From the NCBI RefSeq assembly GCF_048569485.1, contig NC_134361.1, positions 173,320,492 to 173,384,491 of the forward strand: DNA of 64,000 nt, in the 5' to 3' direction. The notes beneath the pieces are model-generated. The model did not search any database and was not told the origin of the DNA. It saw nothing but the letters and a program-made list of their open reading frames with translations. The translations under genes were made by a program, and so were the position numbers. Origin of the DNA: Anomaloglossus baeobatrachus (lineage: Eukaryota > Chordata > Amphibia > Anura > Aromobatidae). Of the stretch, positions 20,127-31,260 are shown in pieces (the stretch's first letter is position 1; each line of letters begins with the position of its first letter).

Positions 20127-23100
20127 ATGACTGAGACACGAGTAGATCAGCTCTTTTCTATGATTAACTCCTTGCAGCAGGAGATGGAGGTGGTGCAGAC
20201 TAAACTTAGAGATGTGGAGACACAGCTGGGCCATGATCACCAGGTACTGGGTCCGGCTATACAGGATTTGCAAGTCAGAGTGGAGGCTCAGGAAGCCGGC
20301 CCCACTACGTCCGTATCAGCTGCCGGTATGCCTAGGTTACCCCCATTCCGTTTCAATGGTGACCGTAGTCAGTTTCGTGGATTTGTGAACCAATGTATAC
20401 TGTTTTTTGATGTACATGCTGATTATTACCGTTCTGACCGGTCCAAAGTGTTATGTATAATTATGTTATTAACCTCACGAGCACTGGCTTGGGCTAATCC
20501 TATGATAGAGAACTGGGACATCCGTTTAAATCACCTAGAGGACTTTCTGACCGCAATGGCGCAGATGTTTGATGATCCGAATCGCCGTGCTACCGCTGAA
20601 TCGGCTCTCCTTTCCTTACGTCAGGGAAAGCGTTCTGTCGTTGAATACGCCACTGAATTTAAGAGGTTAGTGGTAGACACCGACTGGGGAAACAATGCAT
20701 TATTGTCTGTTTTCAGAAAGGGTTTGTCCGGTACCATCAAAGACGAGTTAGCTCGTTCCGAATCTCCAGGGGAGTTTGAACAGTTTCTCCAGCACTGTGT
20801 GCGTATTGATACCCGCTTGACCGAACGTAGACAGGAAAAATGGGCAGCTGTAAACCGTGTAAACAACTTTGCCTTTCCTTCCAGAGAACCCGCTCTCAGG
20901 ACGCCACGGGAGGCCGAGGACGTTCCTATGCAAGTGGACTCTCTGCAAAAGCGAGAGACCAATGAACGTCGCGAACACCGGCTCCGTGAGCGTTTGTGTT
21001 TCTATTGCGGTCAATCGGACCATTTCTTGATCGACTGCCCGAAACGTCCGAATCGCCCAAATAAGGTATTGGCAGCCATGGCAGAGTGTGACAACACGGA
21101 CGCAGAGTCCGATATCTCTGAGGCAAGTGGACACCTGGATGCGGTATTTCCCTTGACTGTAATGTCAACCTCACCGAAGGACTCGGAAGGGAAATATACC
21201 CATTACTCGCTCCCCATTCAGATCCGGTGGGAGGGACAGCTAATACCTACCTCTGCAATGATAGATTCTGGGGCAGGGGGAAATTTCATGGACTCCTCTT
21301 TTGCCAGGAAACACGGTATCCGGACTCAGCAAAGATCCTCACCGGTTACCATGGAGACGGTTGACGGATCTCCGTTAATCTCTGGACCAGTTGATCGGGA
21401 AACCGTACCGCTAGAATGCGTCATGAAGCCAGGTCAGCAGGAGACCCTTGTTTTCATGTTAATTTCTTCTCCTCATTTTCCGATTATTCTAGGTATTCCG
21501 TGGCTACGGTCTACAAATCCGGTCATCGATTGGGAAACTAAGGAAATATCCTTCCCACCGCAGAGTATTCCGACCATTAGTCCAACTGTTCCGGTTCCAG
21601 TAACACCGAATGCGGAGGGCACTGTACACGTACCTGTTCTACCCCCGGTGTATAATGACTTTGCGGATATATGCGACAAAAGAAAAGCCGATCGGCTTCC
21701 CCCGCATAGACCGTATGATTGCCCCATAGACTTACTCCCAGGGGCGGAGATCCCGTTTGGTCATGTCTACCCGTTGGCGGCACCTGAGCTAGAAGCACTA
21801 AAAGAATACATTGATGAAAGTCTAGCTAAGGGATTCATTCGTCCGTCTACCTCACCAGCAGGGGCACCCATCTTTTTCGTGAAAAAGAAAGAGGGGACTC
21901 TGAGACCCTGTATTGACTACCGGGAACTGAATAAAATAACTATCCGGAACCGGTATCCGTTACCGTTGATTCCTGAGCTATTGGAGAGGGTCCAACAGGC
22001 AAAAATATTCACCAAATTGGATCTCCGTGGGGCATACAATCTACTCCGTATACGTCCCGGAGACGAGTGGAAGACCGCGTTCCGATGTCGGTATGGACAT
22101 TTTGAGTACCTAGTGATGCCTTTTGGACTTTGTAACGCTCCCGCGACTTTACAACATCTAGTTAACGATATTTTTAGGGATATCATGGACCAATTCATGG
22201 TGATTTATCTGGACGATATCCTAATCTTTTCTGATTCCCTACAGGAACACCAGGAACACGTCAAGACCGTACTTACCCGGCTGAGGGAAAACCACCTGTA
22301 CATCAAACTGGAGAAATGCGAGTTCCACTGCTCACAAATACAATTCTTAGGTTATGTCATCTCTCCTCAGGGACTGAACATGGAGTCTGGCAAGATACAA
22401 GCAATTCTAGACTGGCCGGAACCGGGGAACATCAAGGAGGTACAACGCTTTGTCGGTTTTGCCAACTTTTACCGACGTTTTATCCGTAATTTTTCAGAGA
22501 TCGTTCGTCCCATCACTCTGTTAACCAAGAAAGGACAGAAGTTTGTGTGGTCCGCCCAGGCCCAGGAAGCTTTCCATCGTCTCAAGGTTTGTTTTACCTC
22601 AGCGCCTATATTGGTACATCCGAATCCCGCACTTCCCTTTATCGTGGAAGTCGACGCTTCCGACTACGCATTAGGGGCCATCCTTTCACAAAGGACTGGG
22701 GACAAGAGTCTCTTACATCCGTGTGCTTTCTTTTCCCGCCGGTTGTCCCCTGCAGAAAGGAACTATGACATTGCGGACAAGGAATTGTTAGCGATTATTT
22801 CCGCTTTCAAGGAATGGAGACATCACTTACAGGGAGCCGCGCAGCAAGTGATAGTACTCACAGATCATCGTAATCTGGAATTTCTTAAGTCTGCCAGGTG
22901 CCTGTCTCCACGGCAAGCCCGTTGGAGCCTATTCCTTAACCAGTTCAATTTTGTCGTTACATACCGTCCAGGTTCACGTAATGGGAAAGCCGATGCCTTG
23001 TCCCGAATCCACGCCGTGGACTCCGTGCCTGGAACCCCGTCTCAGACCGTGTTATCGGATGCCAATTTCGTTGGAGTAATCCAGGACCAGGACTTGTGGA

Positions 23101-24509
23101 AGGACATCAAGCTGGCCTATGATGGTGACGTATTTCTTGCTGCCCCCCCGAATGATGTAACTCTTGTTCTTCGGAATGGTGTGTGGTTGAGAGAGCGACG
23201 CATTTATGTCCCGGAGGCCGTAAGACTTCGGGTTCTCAAGTTGGTCCATGACTCCGTGTTGGCTGGTCATAGGGGGGTACAGAAGACGCAGGAATTTCTG
23301 AACCGTTTTTTCTGGTGGCCTACCTGTTTAAAGGACGTAAAGGACTATGTCCACTCATGTGTGGTTTGTGCCCGGTGCAAGGTCCCTCGTGTGGCTCCTA
23401 CAGGACTCCTCCAACCGTTACCCGTGCCATCTCGACCTTGGGGGTCTATCTCAATGGATTTTATTGTGGAGTTGCCCGTCTCAGACGGTCACAATACCAT
23501 TTTAGTGGTGGTGGATCGGTTGACTAAAGCTGCTCACTTTATTCCGTGTGCCGGTCTTCCCTCAGCCGCAGAGACAGTGGATCTGGTTATCCAGAACGTA
23601 TTCCGATTGCATGGGGTACCAGACGAGATCATCTCTGACCGGGGCGTGCAGTTCACGTCTAGGTTCTGGAAGGGGTTTTGTACGGCACTCCAGATTGATG
23701 TCTGTTTGTCTTCTGCATACCATCCTCAGACAAATGGGCAAACCGAACGGACCAATCAAACACTGGAACAATACCTTCGCTGTTATGTCAGCCATCTGCA
23801 GGACGATTGGTTGCAGATGCTTCCGTTGGCGGAGTTCTCGTATAACAACACTCAGAGCAGCTCCACTAAGGTAACGCCCTTCTTTGCTAACTTGGGTTAC
23901 CATCCGACTATTTTGCCTAGGTCACCGGTTGCGGTCTCAGTGCCTGCGGTGGAGGACAGATTAACAGAGCTACGACAAAATCTGGAGGTTCTGAAGGACA
24001 CTGTGGCTACAGCTCAGGAGCGTTACAAGAGGTCGGCAGACGCTCACCGGAGACCGGCACCCATGTATAAGGTAGGGGACTCTGTATGGTTGTCCACCAA
24101 GAACCTGAGATTGGGTGTTCCTTCGCAGAAACTGGGACAAAAATTCATCGGTCCGTTCAAGATCACCGGGATCGTGAGCCCTGTGGCCTGTCGGCTGCGG
24201 TTACCGCACCATCTAAAGGTACACCCGGTCTTTCATGTTTCTCTCCTCAAATCCGTCTCTCCCAATACGTTTCATGGTCGTGTCGTGCCTCCTCCTCCGC
24301 CTGTGATGGTCGACGGCGAGGAGCAGTTTGTGGTTGAGGACATTATTGACTCCCGGCTTCATCGTCGTCGGCTTCAGTATCTGGTACGTTGGCAGGGGTA
24401 CGCCCCCGAGGACGATTCCTGGGAACCGGTGGGTAACATTCGAGCACCACGGAAGATCGCTCAGTTTCATCGACGGTACCCGGACAAGCCGGGCCCTGAC
24501 CCGTCCTGA
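20127..24509 (+). CDS. Gypsy chromovirus Gag-Pol polyprotein
   Basis: One uninterrupted 1460-residue frame. Order of domains: Gag with an N-terminal coiled-coil-like stretch; a CCHC zinc knuckle (CFYCGQSDHFLIDC, about 290-305); an aspartic protease (IDSGAGGNF, about 380); reverse transcriptase (YLDDILIFS, about 694); RNase H (VEVDASDYALG, about 840); integrase with an HHCC zinc module (about 1040-1085) and a DDE core; and a C-terminal chromodomain (YLVRWQGYAPEDDSWEP, about 1405-1430). Gag and Pol share one frame, as in Tf1. The chromodomain probably guides integration by reading histone marks. Confidence 0.95.
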   Translation: MTETRVDQLFSMINSLQQEMEVVQTKLRDVETQLGHDHQVLGPAIQDLQVRVEAQEAGPTTSVSAAGMPRLPPFRFNGDRSQFRGFVNQCILFFDVHADYYRSDRSKVLCIIMLLTSRALAWANPMIENWDIRLNHLEDFLTAMAQMFDDPNRRATAESALLSLRQGKRSVVEYATEFKRLVVDTDWGNNALLSVFRKGLSGTIKDELARSESPGEFEQFLQHCVRIDTRLTERRQEKWAAVNRVNNFAFPSREPALRTPREAEDVPMQVDSLQKRETNERREHRLRERLCFYCGQSDHFLIDCPKRPNRPNKVLAAMAECDNTDAESDISEASGHLDAVFPLTVMSTSPKDSEGKYTHYSLPIQIRWEGQLIPTSAMIDSGAGGNFMDSSFARKHGIRTQQRSSPVTMETVDGSPLISGPVDRETVPLECVMKPGQQETLVFMLISSPHFPIILGIPWLRSTNPVIDWETKEISFPPQSIPTISPTVPVPVTPNAEGTVHVPVLPPVYNDFADICDKRKADRLPPHRPYDCPIDLLPGAEIPFGHVYPLAAPELEALKEYIDESLAKGFIRPSTSPAGAPIFFVKKKEGTLRPCIDYRELNKITIRNRYPLPLIPELLERVQQAKIFTKLDLRGAYNLLRIRPGDEWKTAFRCRYGHFEYLVMPFGLCNAPATLQHLVNDIFRDIMDQFMVIYLDDILIFSDSLQEHQEHVKTVLTRLRENHLYIKLEKCEFHCSQIQFLGYVISPQGLNMESGKIQAILDWPEPGNIKEVQRFVGFANFYRRFIRNFSEIVRPITLLTKKGQKFVWSAQAQEAFHRLKVCFTSAPILVHPNPALPFIVEVDASDYALGAILSQRTGDKSLLHPCAFFSRRLSPAERNYDIADKELLAIISAFKEWRHHLQGAAQQVIVLTDHRNLEFLKSARCLSPRQARWSLFLNQFNFVVTYRPGSRNGKADALSRIHAVDSVPGTPSQTVLSDANFVGVIQDQDLWKDIKLAYDGDVFLAAPPNDVTLVLRNGVWLRERRIYVPEAVRLRVLKLVHDSVLAGHRGVQKTQEFLNRFFWWPTCLKDVKDYVHSCVVCARCKVPRVAPTGLLQPLPVPSRPWGSISMDFIVELPVSDGHNTILVVVDRLTKAAHFIPCAGLPSAAETVDLVIQNVFRLHGVPDEIISDRGVQFTSRFWKGFCTALQIDVCLSSAYHPQTNGQTERTNQTLEQYLRCYVSHLQDDWLQMLPLAEFSYNNTQSSSTKVTPFFANLGYHPTILPRSPVAVSVPAVEDRLTELRQNLEVLKDTVATAQERYKRSADAHRRPAPMYKVGDSVWLSTKNLRLGVPSQKLGQKFIGPFKITGIVSPVACRLRLPHHLKVHPVFHVSLLKSVSPNTFHGRVVPPPPPVMVDGEEQFVVEDIIDSRLHRRRLQYLVRWQGYAPEDDSWEPVGNIRAPRKIAQFHRRYPDKPGPDPS

Positions 24510-24515
24510 GGCCGT

Positions 24516-24530
24516 TTCTGGGGGGGGGAG
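24516..24530 (+). other. Polypurine tract of the Gypsy element
   Basis: A G-rich run directly before the 3' LTR, in the position where plus-strand DNA synthesis is primed in LTR elements. Confidence 0.7.
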
Positions 24531-24533
24531 TAA

Positions 24534-25178
24534 TGTCAGGTTTCCGGGTTTTCCAGTCCTCTTTTGAAAAAGCTTGCCCTCGGTTAACATGGAGTTTTGT
24601 GTTCTGTTGCCCTACTTCCTGTCCAGCTGCTTAAAAGGCCGCCTCTAAGCTTAGTCCAGTGCCTGAGTATACTGCTTGCTGTGTGCTCCTGCTTTGCTGC
24701 TGCTGCTACTTGATTACCTTTGGATCCTCCTGGAAATCTACCGACCGACTCTGGACCATACCCGGTTTCTTCAAACTGTGCCCGGACTCCGTCTGCCGTC
24801 TTTTGTCAGCACGTCTGCCCGGTTTCTTCCGGTTCATAACCATTCTGGACTTTCATTCCGTACGGACACTTCTGGACTTTACCGCTTGCCCCTTGTGTCC
24901 CGGCTGCGGCGCATTTAGGCCTTCCGGGGTTGATTGCCGGACAGTCCCTGTATAGGGGTTCGCTCTGGTGGTCTCCCTGGGGGAGTCCGGTGCGTGGCCC
25001 CGGGAATCCCCTTCGCTCCGTTTCAGAAAGGTATTTTTTTTGTGTTTGTTATACTGTGTATTTCCGTTGTGTATCTACCGTGGTTACATATCATAAAAAC
25101 ATCTTGTACCACAAACTCGTCTCTGGCTGTCATTGCCCTAACGCTATCGAAATCCTCAAAACATACAATAGTATTACA
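24534..25178 (+). repeat. 3' LTR of the Gypsy element
   Basis: 645 bp, same ends and length as the 5' LTR and no difference noted in the stretches compared. It is followed directly by the CTATG duplication. Confidence 0.92.
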
Positions 25179-25183
25179 CTATG

Positions 25184-26150
25184 ATGTCCTTATGAATCTT
25201 GGGGATCAAATAAAGGGTAGCAAGACGTTGATTTAAGATTTTGACATAATCCAACAGATTTTTAGGAATAATTCCTCTATCAAAGGTATGAGAGAGAATA
25301 TCAACAAGTTTATAATGGAAAACAGGAAGTGGATTAGACCCCAATTTTTTATAACACTGCTTATCATTTAATAATTTATATGCCTGTCGTTCATACATGG
25401 TTTTGGCCCAGATGATAATATTGCCGCCTTTATCCGTGGCTTAAATTAGAACATCATTCCAAGATTTGAGTTCATCAAGAGCAATCCGCTCATTTTTACT
25501 CAAATTGAACAGGCCTCGATGTTGGCGAAATGTATGTTCAAAATCTTCAGAAACCATTCTAGTAAAAATTTCAATAGCAGGGCATATATTGAATGCAGGA
25601 AATTTGGTGGATTTATTAATCAAAGAAATGGGGAAAGTGGGGAAAGTACTCACATGATTAGGAGCACTCTCCTCCTCTAATAATTGTAGAGTCTCCAAAG
25701 CTTCCTGTTCTTCTTTGGAAAATAAGTAATCAGGATAATCAGTTTTGAAGTCTTTTAAAGAATAATTTTCTGGAAAAAAAGATTAAGGTCTTTATGGACA
25801 TGAACGTATCTGGAGAACTAAAAGGGGAGAAGGATAATCCCTTTTCTAACAAAGAAGTATGAACTGGTGCCAATTGATGACTTGATAAATTTATTACCTT
25901 AGGGCGATCATAGGAAATATCCTTATTGTATCTCTGAAAAATATCATATTTTCGTTTTCCTGCGTGTTGCTTTCTTTTAGAACGTGTATTGAATGTCGAT
26001 CCTTGTTCAAGATTTGAGGTGTTAACTCCATTGCTGGATCATACAGATGTTACAGATAAACTTCTAGAATGGCTAACATTTATGCCTGATTTTTTCATCT
26101 GCCAACGAAAAATCCTATTATTAATCCAAAGTCAGAATTGTTGTAACACG
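25184..26150 (-). pseudogene. Penelope-like element, N-terminal region and start of RT (relic)
   Basis: The minus-strand reading near 25.9 kb holds VINLSSHQLAPVHTSLLEKG and LSFSPFSS, a conserved N-terminal block of Penelope-like proteins. LYLIPKIHKD (about 25200) marks the RT entry. It continues into 18.8-19.4 kb on the other side of the Gypsy insertion. The copy is a broken relic. Confidence 0.82.
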
Positions 26151-26164
26151 TCAGGAAATTTTGT

Positions 26165-26990
26165 TATATTTAACCCCTTCAACCCCGGGCGATTTTCCAT
26201 TTTTGGTTTGTGCTCCCCTTCTTCCGAGAGCCGTAACTTTTTTTATTTTTCCATCAATCTTGCTATATGAAGACTTATTTTTTGTGGGACGAGTTGTAAT
26301 TTTAAATGAAACCATACATTTTACGATATAGTGTACTGGAAAAAGGTAAAAAAAAGTTACCAAGTGCGGAAAAATTGCAAAAAAACTGCGATTGCACGAT
26401 TGTTTTTGGGATATTTTATTCACAGTGTTCATTATATGGTAATACTGATGTGTCAGTGTGATGCCTCAAGTTAGAATGAGTTCGTAGACACAACCATGTA
26501 TAGGTTTACTGTTATCTAAGAGGTAAAAAAAATTCAGACGTTTGTCCAAAAAAAGTGGCACACTTTTCGCGCTATTTTCAAAAAACCATAGCATTCTCAT
26601 TTTTCGAGATCTATAGCTCAGTGATGGCTTATTTTTTGCATCTCGAGCTGACGGTTTTAATGGTACTATTTTTGTGCAGATGCTACATTTTGTTTGCCTG
26701 TTATTACATTTTGCACAAAATTTATGGCGACTAAAAAACGTAATTTTGGCGTTCAGAATTTTTTTGCCACTATGCTGTTTAGCAATCAGGTTAATTGATT
26801 TTAAATTTTGATATATTGGGCATTTCTGAAATCGGTGATACCAAATGTGTGTGTATATTTTTTATTTTTTTAACCCTTTAATTTTCAATTTGGCGAATGG
26901 GGGTGATTTGAACTTTTAGGTTTTTTATTTTTTTTTTTACTTTTTTTTTATTTTATTAGTTTCCCTAGAGGACTATAAAGATCAGCAGTC
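26165..26990 (+). repeat. Dispersed AT-rich repeat of anuran type
   Basis: Starts TTAACCCCTTCAACCCC and continues with blocks such as GACTTATTTTTTGTGGGACG and a related GGCTTATTTTTTGCATCTCG. I recognise these from memory as a very common frog repeat. Class not known to me. Non-coding. Confidence 0.6.
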
Positions 26991-27404
26991 TGATTGCTTG
27001 CTTCTTTCTGGAGATCACAGCTGCACAGCTGAGATCTGCAGAAAGGCTGCTTTAAGCCTTCTGCGGAGGCTGTGTTTTTTGCCGCATTTTTGCACGTTTT
27101 TTGGGGGCAGTTTTGGTCCCAAAACTGCATGCATTTCCTTCCCCATCAAGTCTATGAGATTTCAGTTTTTCTGTCCACACGTTGCAGCTTTTTTTTGGCT
27201 GCATCTTTGTCGTGAGCACAAAGATGCAGCATGTCAATTTGTTTTGCGTTTTAGCCAGCGTTTTTGAGCCCTTCCAGTCAATAGTTTTGACTTAAATCCA
27301 GAAAAAGTTCCCACCATTTTGGATTGACCACAACTCATTGGTCTAAATGCCCTTCAAAGGTTCCTAACGTTTGGAAATTTTTCTTTCCAGCTCATTAATG
27401 ATTG
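26991..27404. other. Non-coding stretch with weak repeat similarity
   Basis: No gene. It contains a GCAGAAAGGCTGCTTTAAGC-like inverted stretch and Harbinger-MITE-like text (TTTTGGGGGCAGTTTTGGTC), without ends I can define. Confidence 0.4.
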
Positions 27405-27905
27405 TGTAACCGCCGCTGCTCAATGTGGTACTCCCAGGGATGGTGGTAGTGGCAGCTGTGGTGATAGGCCCTCCGCAGGTAAGACTGAGCCTGGGAGACA
27501 TTTGGTGCAATAGTAAGGGAGACCAGTCTGTAGATTGTATTAAACAGTCCTTACTCACTCTTGACCCTTGGACAGCTGGTTCCGGTCCCTGTATTGTCAG
27601 TGCCAGTTGATGATTCGGTTGCTCTGTCCCCGGCACTCTCAGTGTAGTTGAGACCCCGAAGCTTGGAACTTTGGGAGTCCCCTGGCTGTGATACAGCAAT
27701 CTGTCCATTCAGCTGGAAGTGTGGACCCTGTGTGGAGGTATGTGTCCGAACCCCGATCCTTGCTTTACTGCTGATGCCCCCGGATCTGTAGGTCAGTGAG
27801 GCCCCTGGAGAGCCCTCACCATGCAGGTAATTGCTAGGCCATCTAAAACTGTCGCCTGACCTAGGGCCCTCTTCTCCGTGTGTGCCTAGGTTGCAGTGGT
27901 GCTCC

Positions 27906-29124
27906 TGTTGCGGGCGGGGAGGGAGCCGTCGCTCCTGCACTCTCGCTGGCACTCGGGTCCGGCGCTGCTGCTGCTGCTGCTCGGTGGCTCGAGCGGTGGG
28001 TCGGATCCGGGGACTCGAGCGGCGCTCCTCGCCCGTGAGTGAAAGGGGTGGTTTGGTTTGGGGATTTGGTCCCTGACGCCACCCACGGTTTGTGGTGAGG
28101 TTGGGGCACCACCGCTGTTGGTGACGGGGATCCCGGGAGCGATGACAGGGAGCAGCTGGGATGTTGTTTCCCCCTCCGTGGGTAGGGGTTGGGTGTCCCG
28201 GGGCCCGATAAGGTGTAACGGGGAGGTACGGTTGGTGAGGTGCAGGGTCGCGGGGGCAGCGCGGTGCCGAACGGCCAGGTGGTACTCACTCAGCCAAGAA
28301 TGGATGCAGAGTCTCCGGTAAAACAAACGGCTGGATGGACGGGTCCTGCAGCCAGCTGCTGTGGTTTCTCCCAGACGGTTGGTGGTGGCTGCCTTTCCCT
28401 GCACCTTTTGTGTAACTTCGGTCCCGATGGCTTCCCACCGGTAACCCGCTGCACCTTTTGTGTAACTTCGGTCCCGATGGCTTCCCACCGGTAACCCGCT
28501 CCCCCAGTGTGGATATATGCCGGAGGAGCCCTTTTGCCCACAGGCTCTGGCCCTGGGAATTCTAGCTGTGGCGGTAGCTGTATTTCCCTGTTGCTGTTTG
28601 GACAGTTGCCTTCAGTCGGGTCTTGGCTGTTTGGAAACCCCTGGGGTTCCGGTCACTAACGGATTTGACCTGTTTAACGGCGACTCCAAGCCTGGTTGGG
28701 GTCCGCAGGCCCTGCCAGTTTGTGCTGGCTTCTCTTCGCTCCCCGGTTCGGTACCGGCGGGCCACCGCCCATCCCCGGTCCTACGGTTCCGCGTCAATCT
28801 GCCTCTCCTGCAGACGGCCACCACCGTCTGCCAACCTTGCTCTTTGTGCCCGGGCCACGTACCCGGACACGGTCAGTCTGCTCCTCTACTACCTTTCACT
28901 CCTCTCTCTTTCACCTCTCTAACTGTTCTGACTTCCTTTCCCGCCTCCAGGACTGTGAACTCCTCAGTGGGTGGGGCCAACCGTCTGGCTCCACCCCAAC
29001 TGGTGTGGACATCAGCCCCTGGAGGGAGGCAACAAGGATTTGTGCCTGACTGATGTGCCTATCTCGGGGTGTGGGGTGTGTTGTTGTAGTACCTGTGACG
29101 ACCTGGCTAGTCCAGGGCACCACA
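27906..29124 (+). mobile_element. TG...CA repeat with 4-bp TSD, copy F (solo-LTR-like)
   Basis: 1219 bp from TGTTGCGGGC to GGGCACCACA. An exact 4-bp duplication CTCC lies at 27902-27905 and 29125-29128. The interior contains the family segment CTGACGCCACCCACGG. It is longer than the other copies, partly through a 50-bp duplication at 28401-28500. Confidence 0.7.
28401..28500 (+). repeat. Perfect 50-bp tandem duplication
   Basis: 28401-28450 and 28451-28500 are identical (starting GCACCTTTTGTGTAACTTCG). The perfect identity points to a recent duplication or a recent slippage event inside copy F. Confidence 0.95.
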
Positions 29125-29573
29125 CTCCCTCGTACCGTCTCTGGGGTCTTGACTCCGGCCCAGAGGTACTTGTTTGCTCCTATGCTGGCAACCTAATTCC
29201 TGTGCCCCCGGGTCACCGTTACACGGACCCAGCTCGAGTCACACTGCACCTCCTGCACTTCACATTGTACTCTCCCTAACGTTCTGCCTCTGACTGCCTT
29301 GTCCCCTCCCACCAGGTGGTCTAGTGTTTCGGCTGGCTCTGCCCACTTGGTAGCCATCTCCTTATCTGACTAACCCCTTGAGCCCTGGTGTGAGTGACAA
29401 CTTGGATTTTAGGGGTGTGTTGCTATTGTTGGCACTGGTGTTACAGGACCGAGGGGGTAGGTCCAGTATCCCCGGGAGGATGCAGTTCCCTGTAGTGCCC
29501 TCAGTGGCTCATGAGCGCTACACAATCCACTGGAAGCTGAGATGAGGAGACAATGTTGTTTCTGCCATACAAA

Positions 29574-30520
29574 TGTCGCACCCCAGGTCTTTGGGGTACA
29601 TGGTCCCGGGCCTGGTTTCACTGGGAAGTGTCATGGGTGTAATGACCGGTGCCCAGTTCCGTGACAATGGGGGGGTCGCTTTTAAAAGGGGGAATTTACA
29701 GGGATTATAATAAAGTTTTTGTCGTGACGCCACTTGCGGGTTGCGGCTATATGGATGGAGCCGCCGCTGCACAGTCTCTCACTGCTTTGGCTGATGTTAA
29801 TGGCAGCCTGGATGTTGTGGTCCTCCGCAAGTAGGGCTAGGCCCCAGGGGATAAATGATGGTGTTTGATGTTTAAGTCCGTTAACAATACCGGGGCGCGG
29901 AAAGAAGGTAAACCACACAAGGGATTGCAGTGTAACTTTTTCTTTACTTACGATGGTGATGCTTGCAACCCGATGGAGGCTGGTACTCACCACTGGTCCC
30001 CTTAGTTCCAGTGCCGGTGTAGTGACCTGGTGGATTACTTCCCCTGCACCCATCTCTGGTTGGTGGGTGCCGTAGCCTGGAGCTTCTGGGGGTCCTCTTC
30101 TGGTTGTCTTTCGGTTCTGGTCCGTATGGCAGGCAGTTTGAACCCTGTCGGGTCGGTTCTCAGTTCCCGGTCCCCTGGTTCTCCCGTCACTGATGTGCTC
30201 GGAACTCTATGGTTAATGAGGTCCTGGATGGTCCCCTCACTGTGCAGATTTTATCAGGTCTGCCTTGAGCGTTTTCCTGACCTAGGGCTCTGCACCCCGC
30301 CGGTGCTATGGTTCCGCGAGTACACCACCGTACTCCTCCGGCAACCACATGCCTGTGCCTGACAGGTTACTGTTATACTCTCCTGTCAGTATCATTATGT
30401 CCGTCTCCTTTCATTGCCACTCACTGACTGTCTGAACCCTCCTCCCTGGTTGTTGTCTAGTGGACTGGATTGGCTTCACTCCTAGGTGGCCATCCATTGG
30501 GTCCAACCCTAGTTTGTCAC
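29574..30520 (+). repeat. Diverged TG...CA-family repeat, copy G
   Basis: The family segment GTCGTGACGCCACTTGCGG lies at about 29721-29740, and the CCTAGGGCTCTG block is near 30280. The ends are unclear, and 30470-30520 may be its right end. No coding. Confidence 0.45.
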
Positions 30521-31260
30521 CAGTCCTTGGGGAAGGGAAAAACAGGGAGCGGAGGTCGGGGAAGGTGCAGAGGTCGTTGTGGGGGTGGGGGTGTAATCGG
30601 ACGGCGGGGGAGAGCAGAGGTCGGGGTGGGGGTGGGGGATGGAATCGGATGGCGGGTGGGAACAGAGGACAACAGAGGGGAGCGGGGGACAGCAGAGAGG
30701 GGAGCAAATATTACCGGATGGCAGCGTGGTGCTCAGCAGTGGCGGTAGATCGCGGTCTCAGTCAGTGGCAGCGGCGGCAGGGCAGCAGGGGACCTTGCTC
30801 TTCAGCTTCTACGGACAGGATGAGGCTGAAGAGAAAGGGCACCCACCAGTCACACCGCCCATCCACATCTGATTAGAGGGATAGTGTCACATGGACGCTA
30901 GCTCCAATCAGATCGGGGGATGACACAGAGGTCTCCCTGCTCCAGCCAATGGCCGATAATATTGCATCATCGGCCATGGCTAGATTGTAATATTTCACCA
31001 AGTTTCATTGGTGAAATATTATAATTGCTTTGATGGGCATTTTCACTTTCAACTGTCAATCAGAGCAATCGTAGCCACAAGGGGGGGAGGGGGGGCAATG
31101 CCACCCCCCATAGGGTCAACTACAGGTCCTCACGTACCTGTAGCTCTGGTGATATTTCAGTGACCCCGGTCACCAGAGCTGCAGGAACGGAATCCCGCCA
31201 TGACACATAGGATGCGTCAAGGGTCGGGAAGGCACCAATTTTCATGATGCATCAGGGGTC
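30521..31260. other. G-rich stretch followed by dispersed-repeat sequence
   Basis: 30525-30720 holds repeated runs of three or more G (for example GGGGTGGGGGTGGGGG) that could form G-quadruplexes on the plus strand. 30960-31025 has an inverted pair around AATATTTCACC. The rest is dispersed-repeat-like. No gene. Confidence 0.5.

Larger units (their letters stand above)
19446..25178 (+). mobile_element. Ty3/Gypsy chromodomain LTR retrotransposon (chromovirus), looks whole
   Basis: A 5733-bp element with two 645-bp LTRs and one long gag-pol frame. It is flanked by a perfect 5-bp target duplication CTATG (19441-19445 and 25179-25183). It lies in the antisense Penelope-like element. The two LTRs look identical wherever I compared them, so the insertion is probably very recent. 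I see no break in the coding frame. Confidence 0.95.
27405..29570 (+). repeat. TG...CA-family repeat invaded by copy F
   Basis: 27405-27905 and 29129-29570 read as two halves of an older, diverged repeat of the same general type (GC-rich, CCTAGGGC and CCACCAGGTGG landmarks). They are interrupted by copy F at 27906-29124. The outer ends are not defined. Confidence 0.45.

Noticed and set aside
19571-20130. Short frames inside the Gypsy LTRs
   Set aside because: They occur identically in both LTRs and lie across the promoter and leader; no known LTR protein.
27861-28541. GC-rich minus-strand frames up to 200 codons
   Set aside because: They overlap each other in different frames over a repeat copy and include the 50-bp duplication; no domain recognised.
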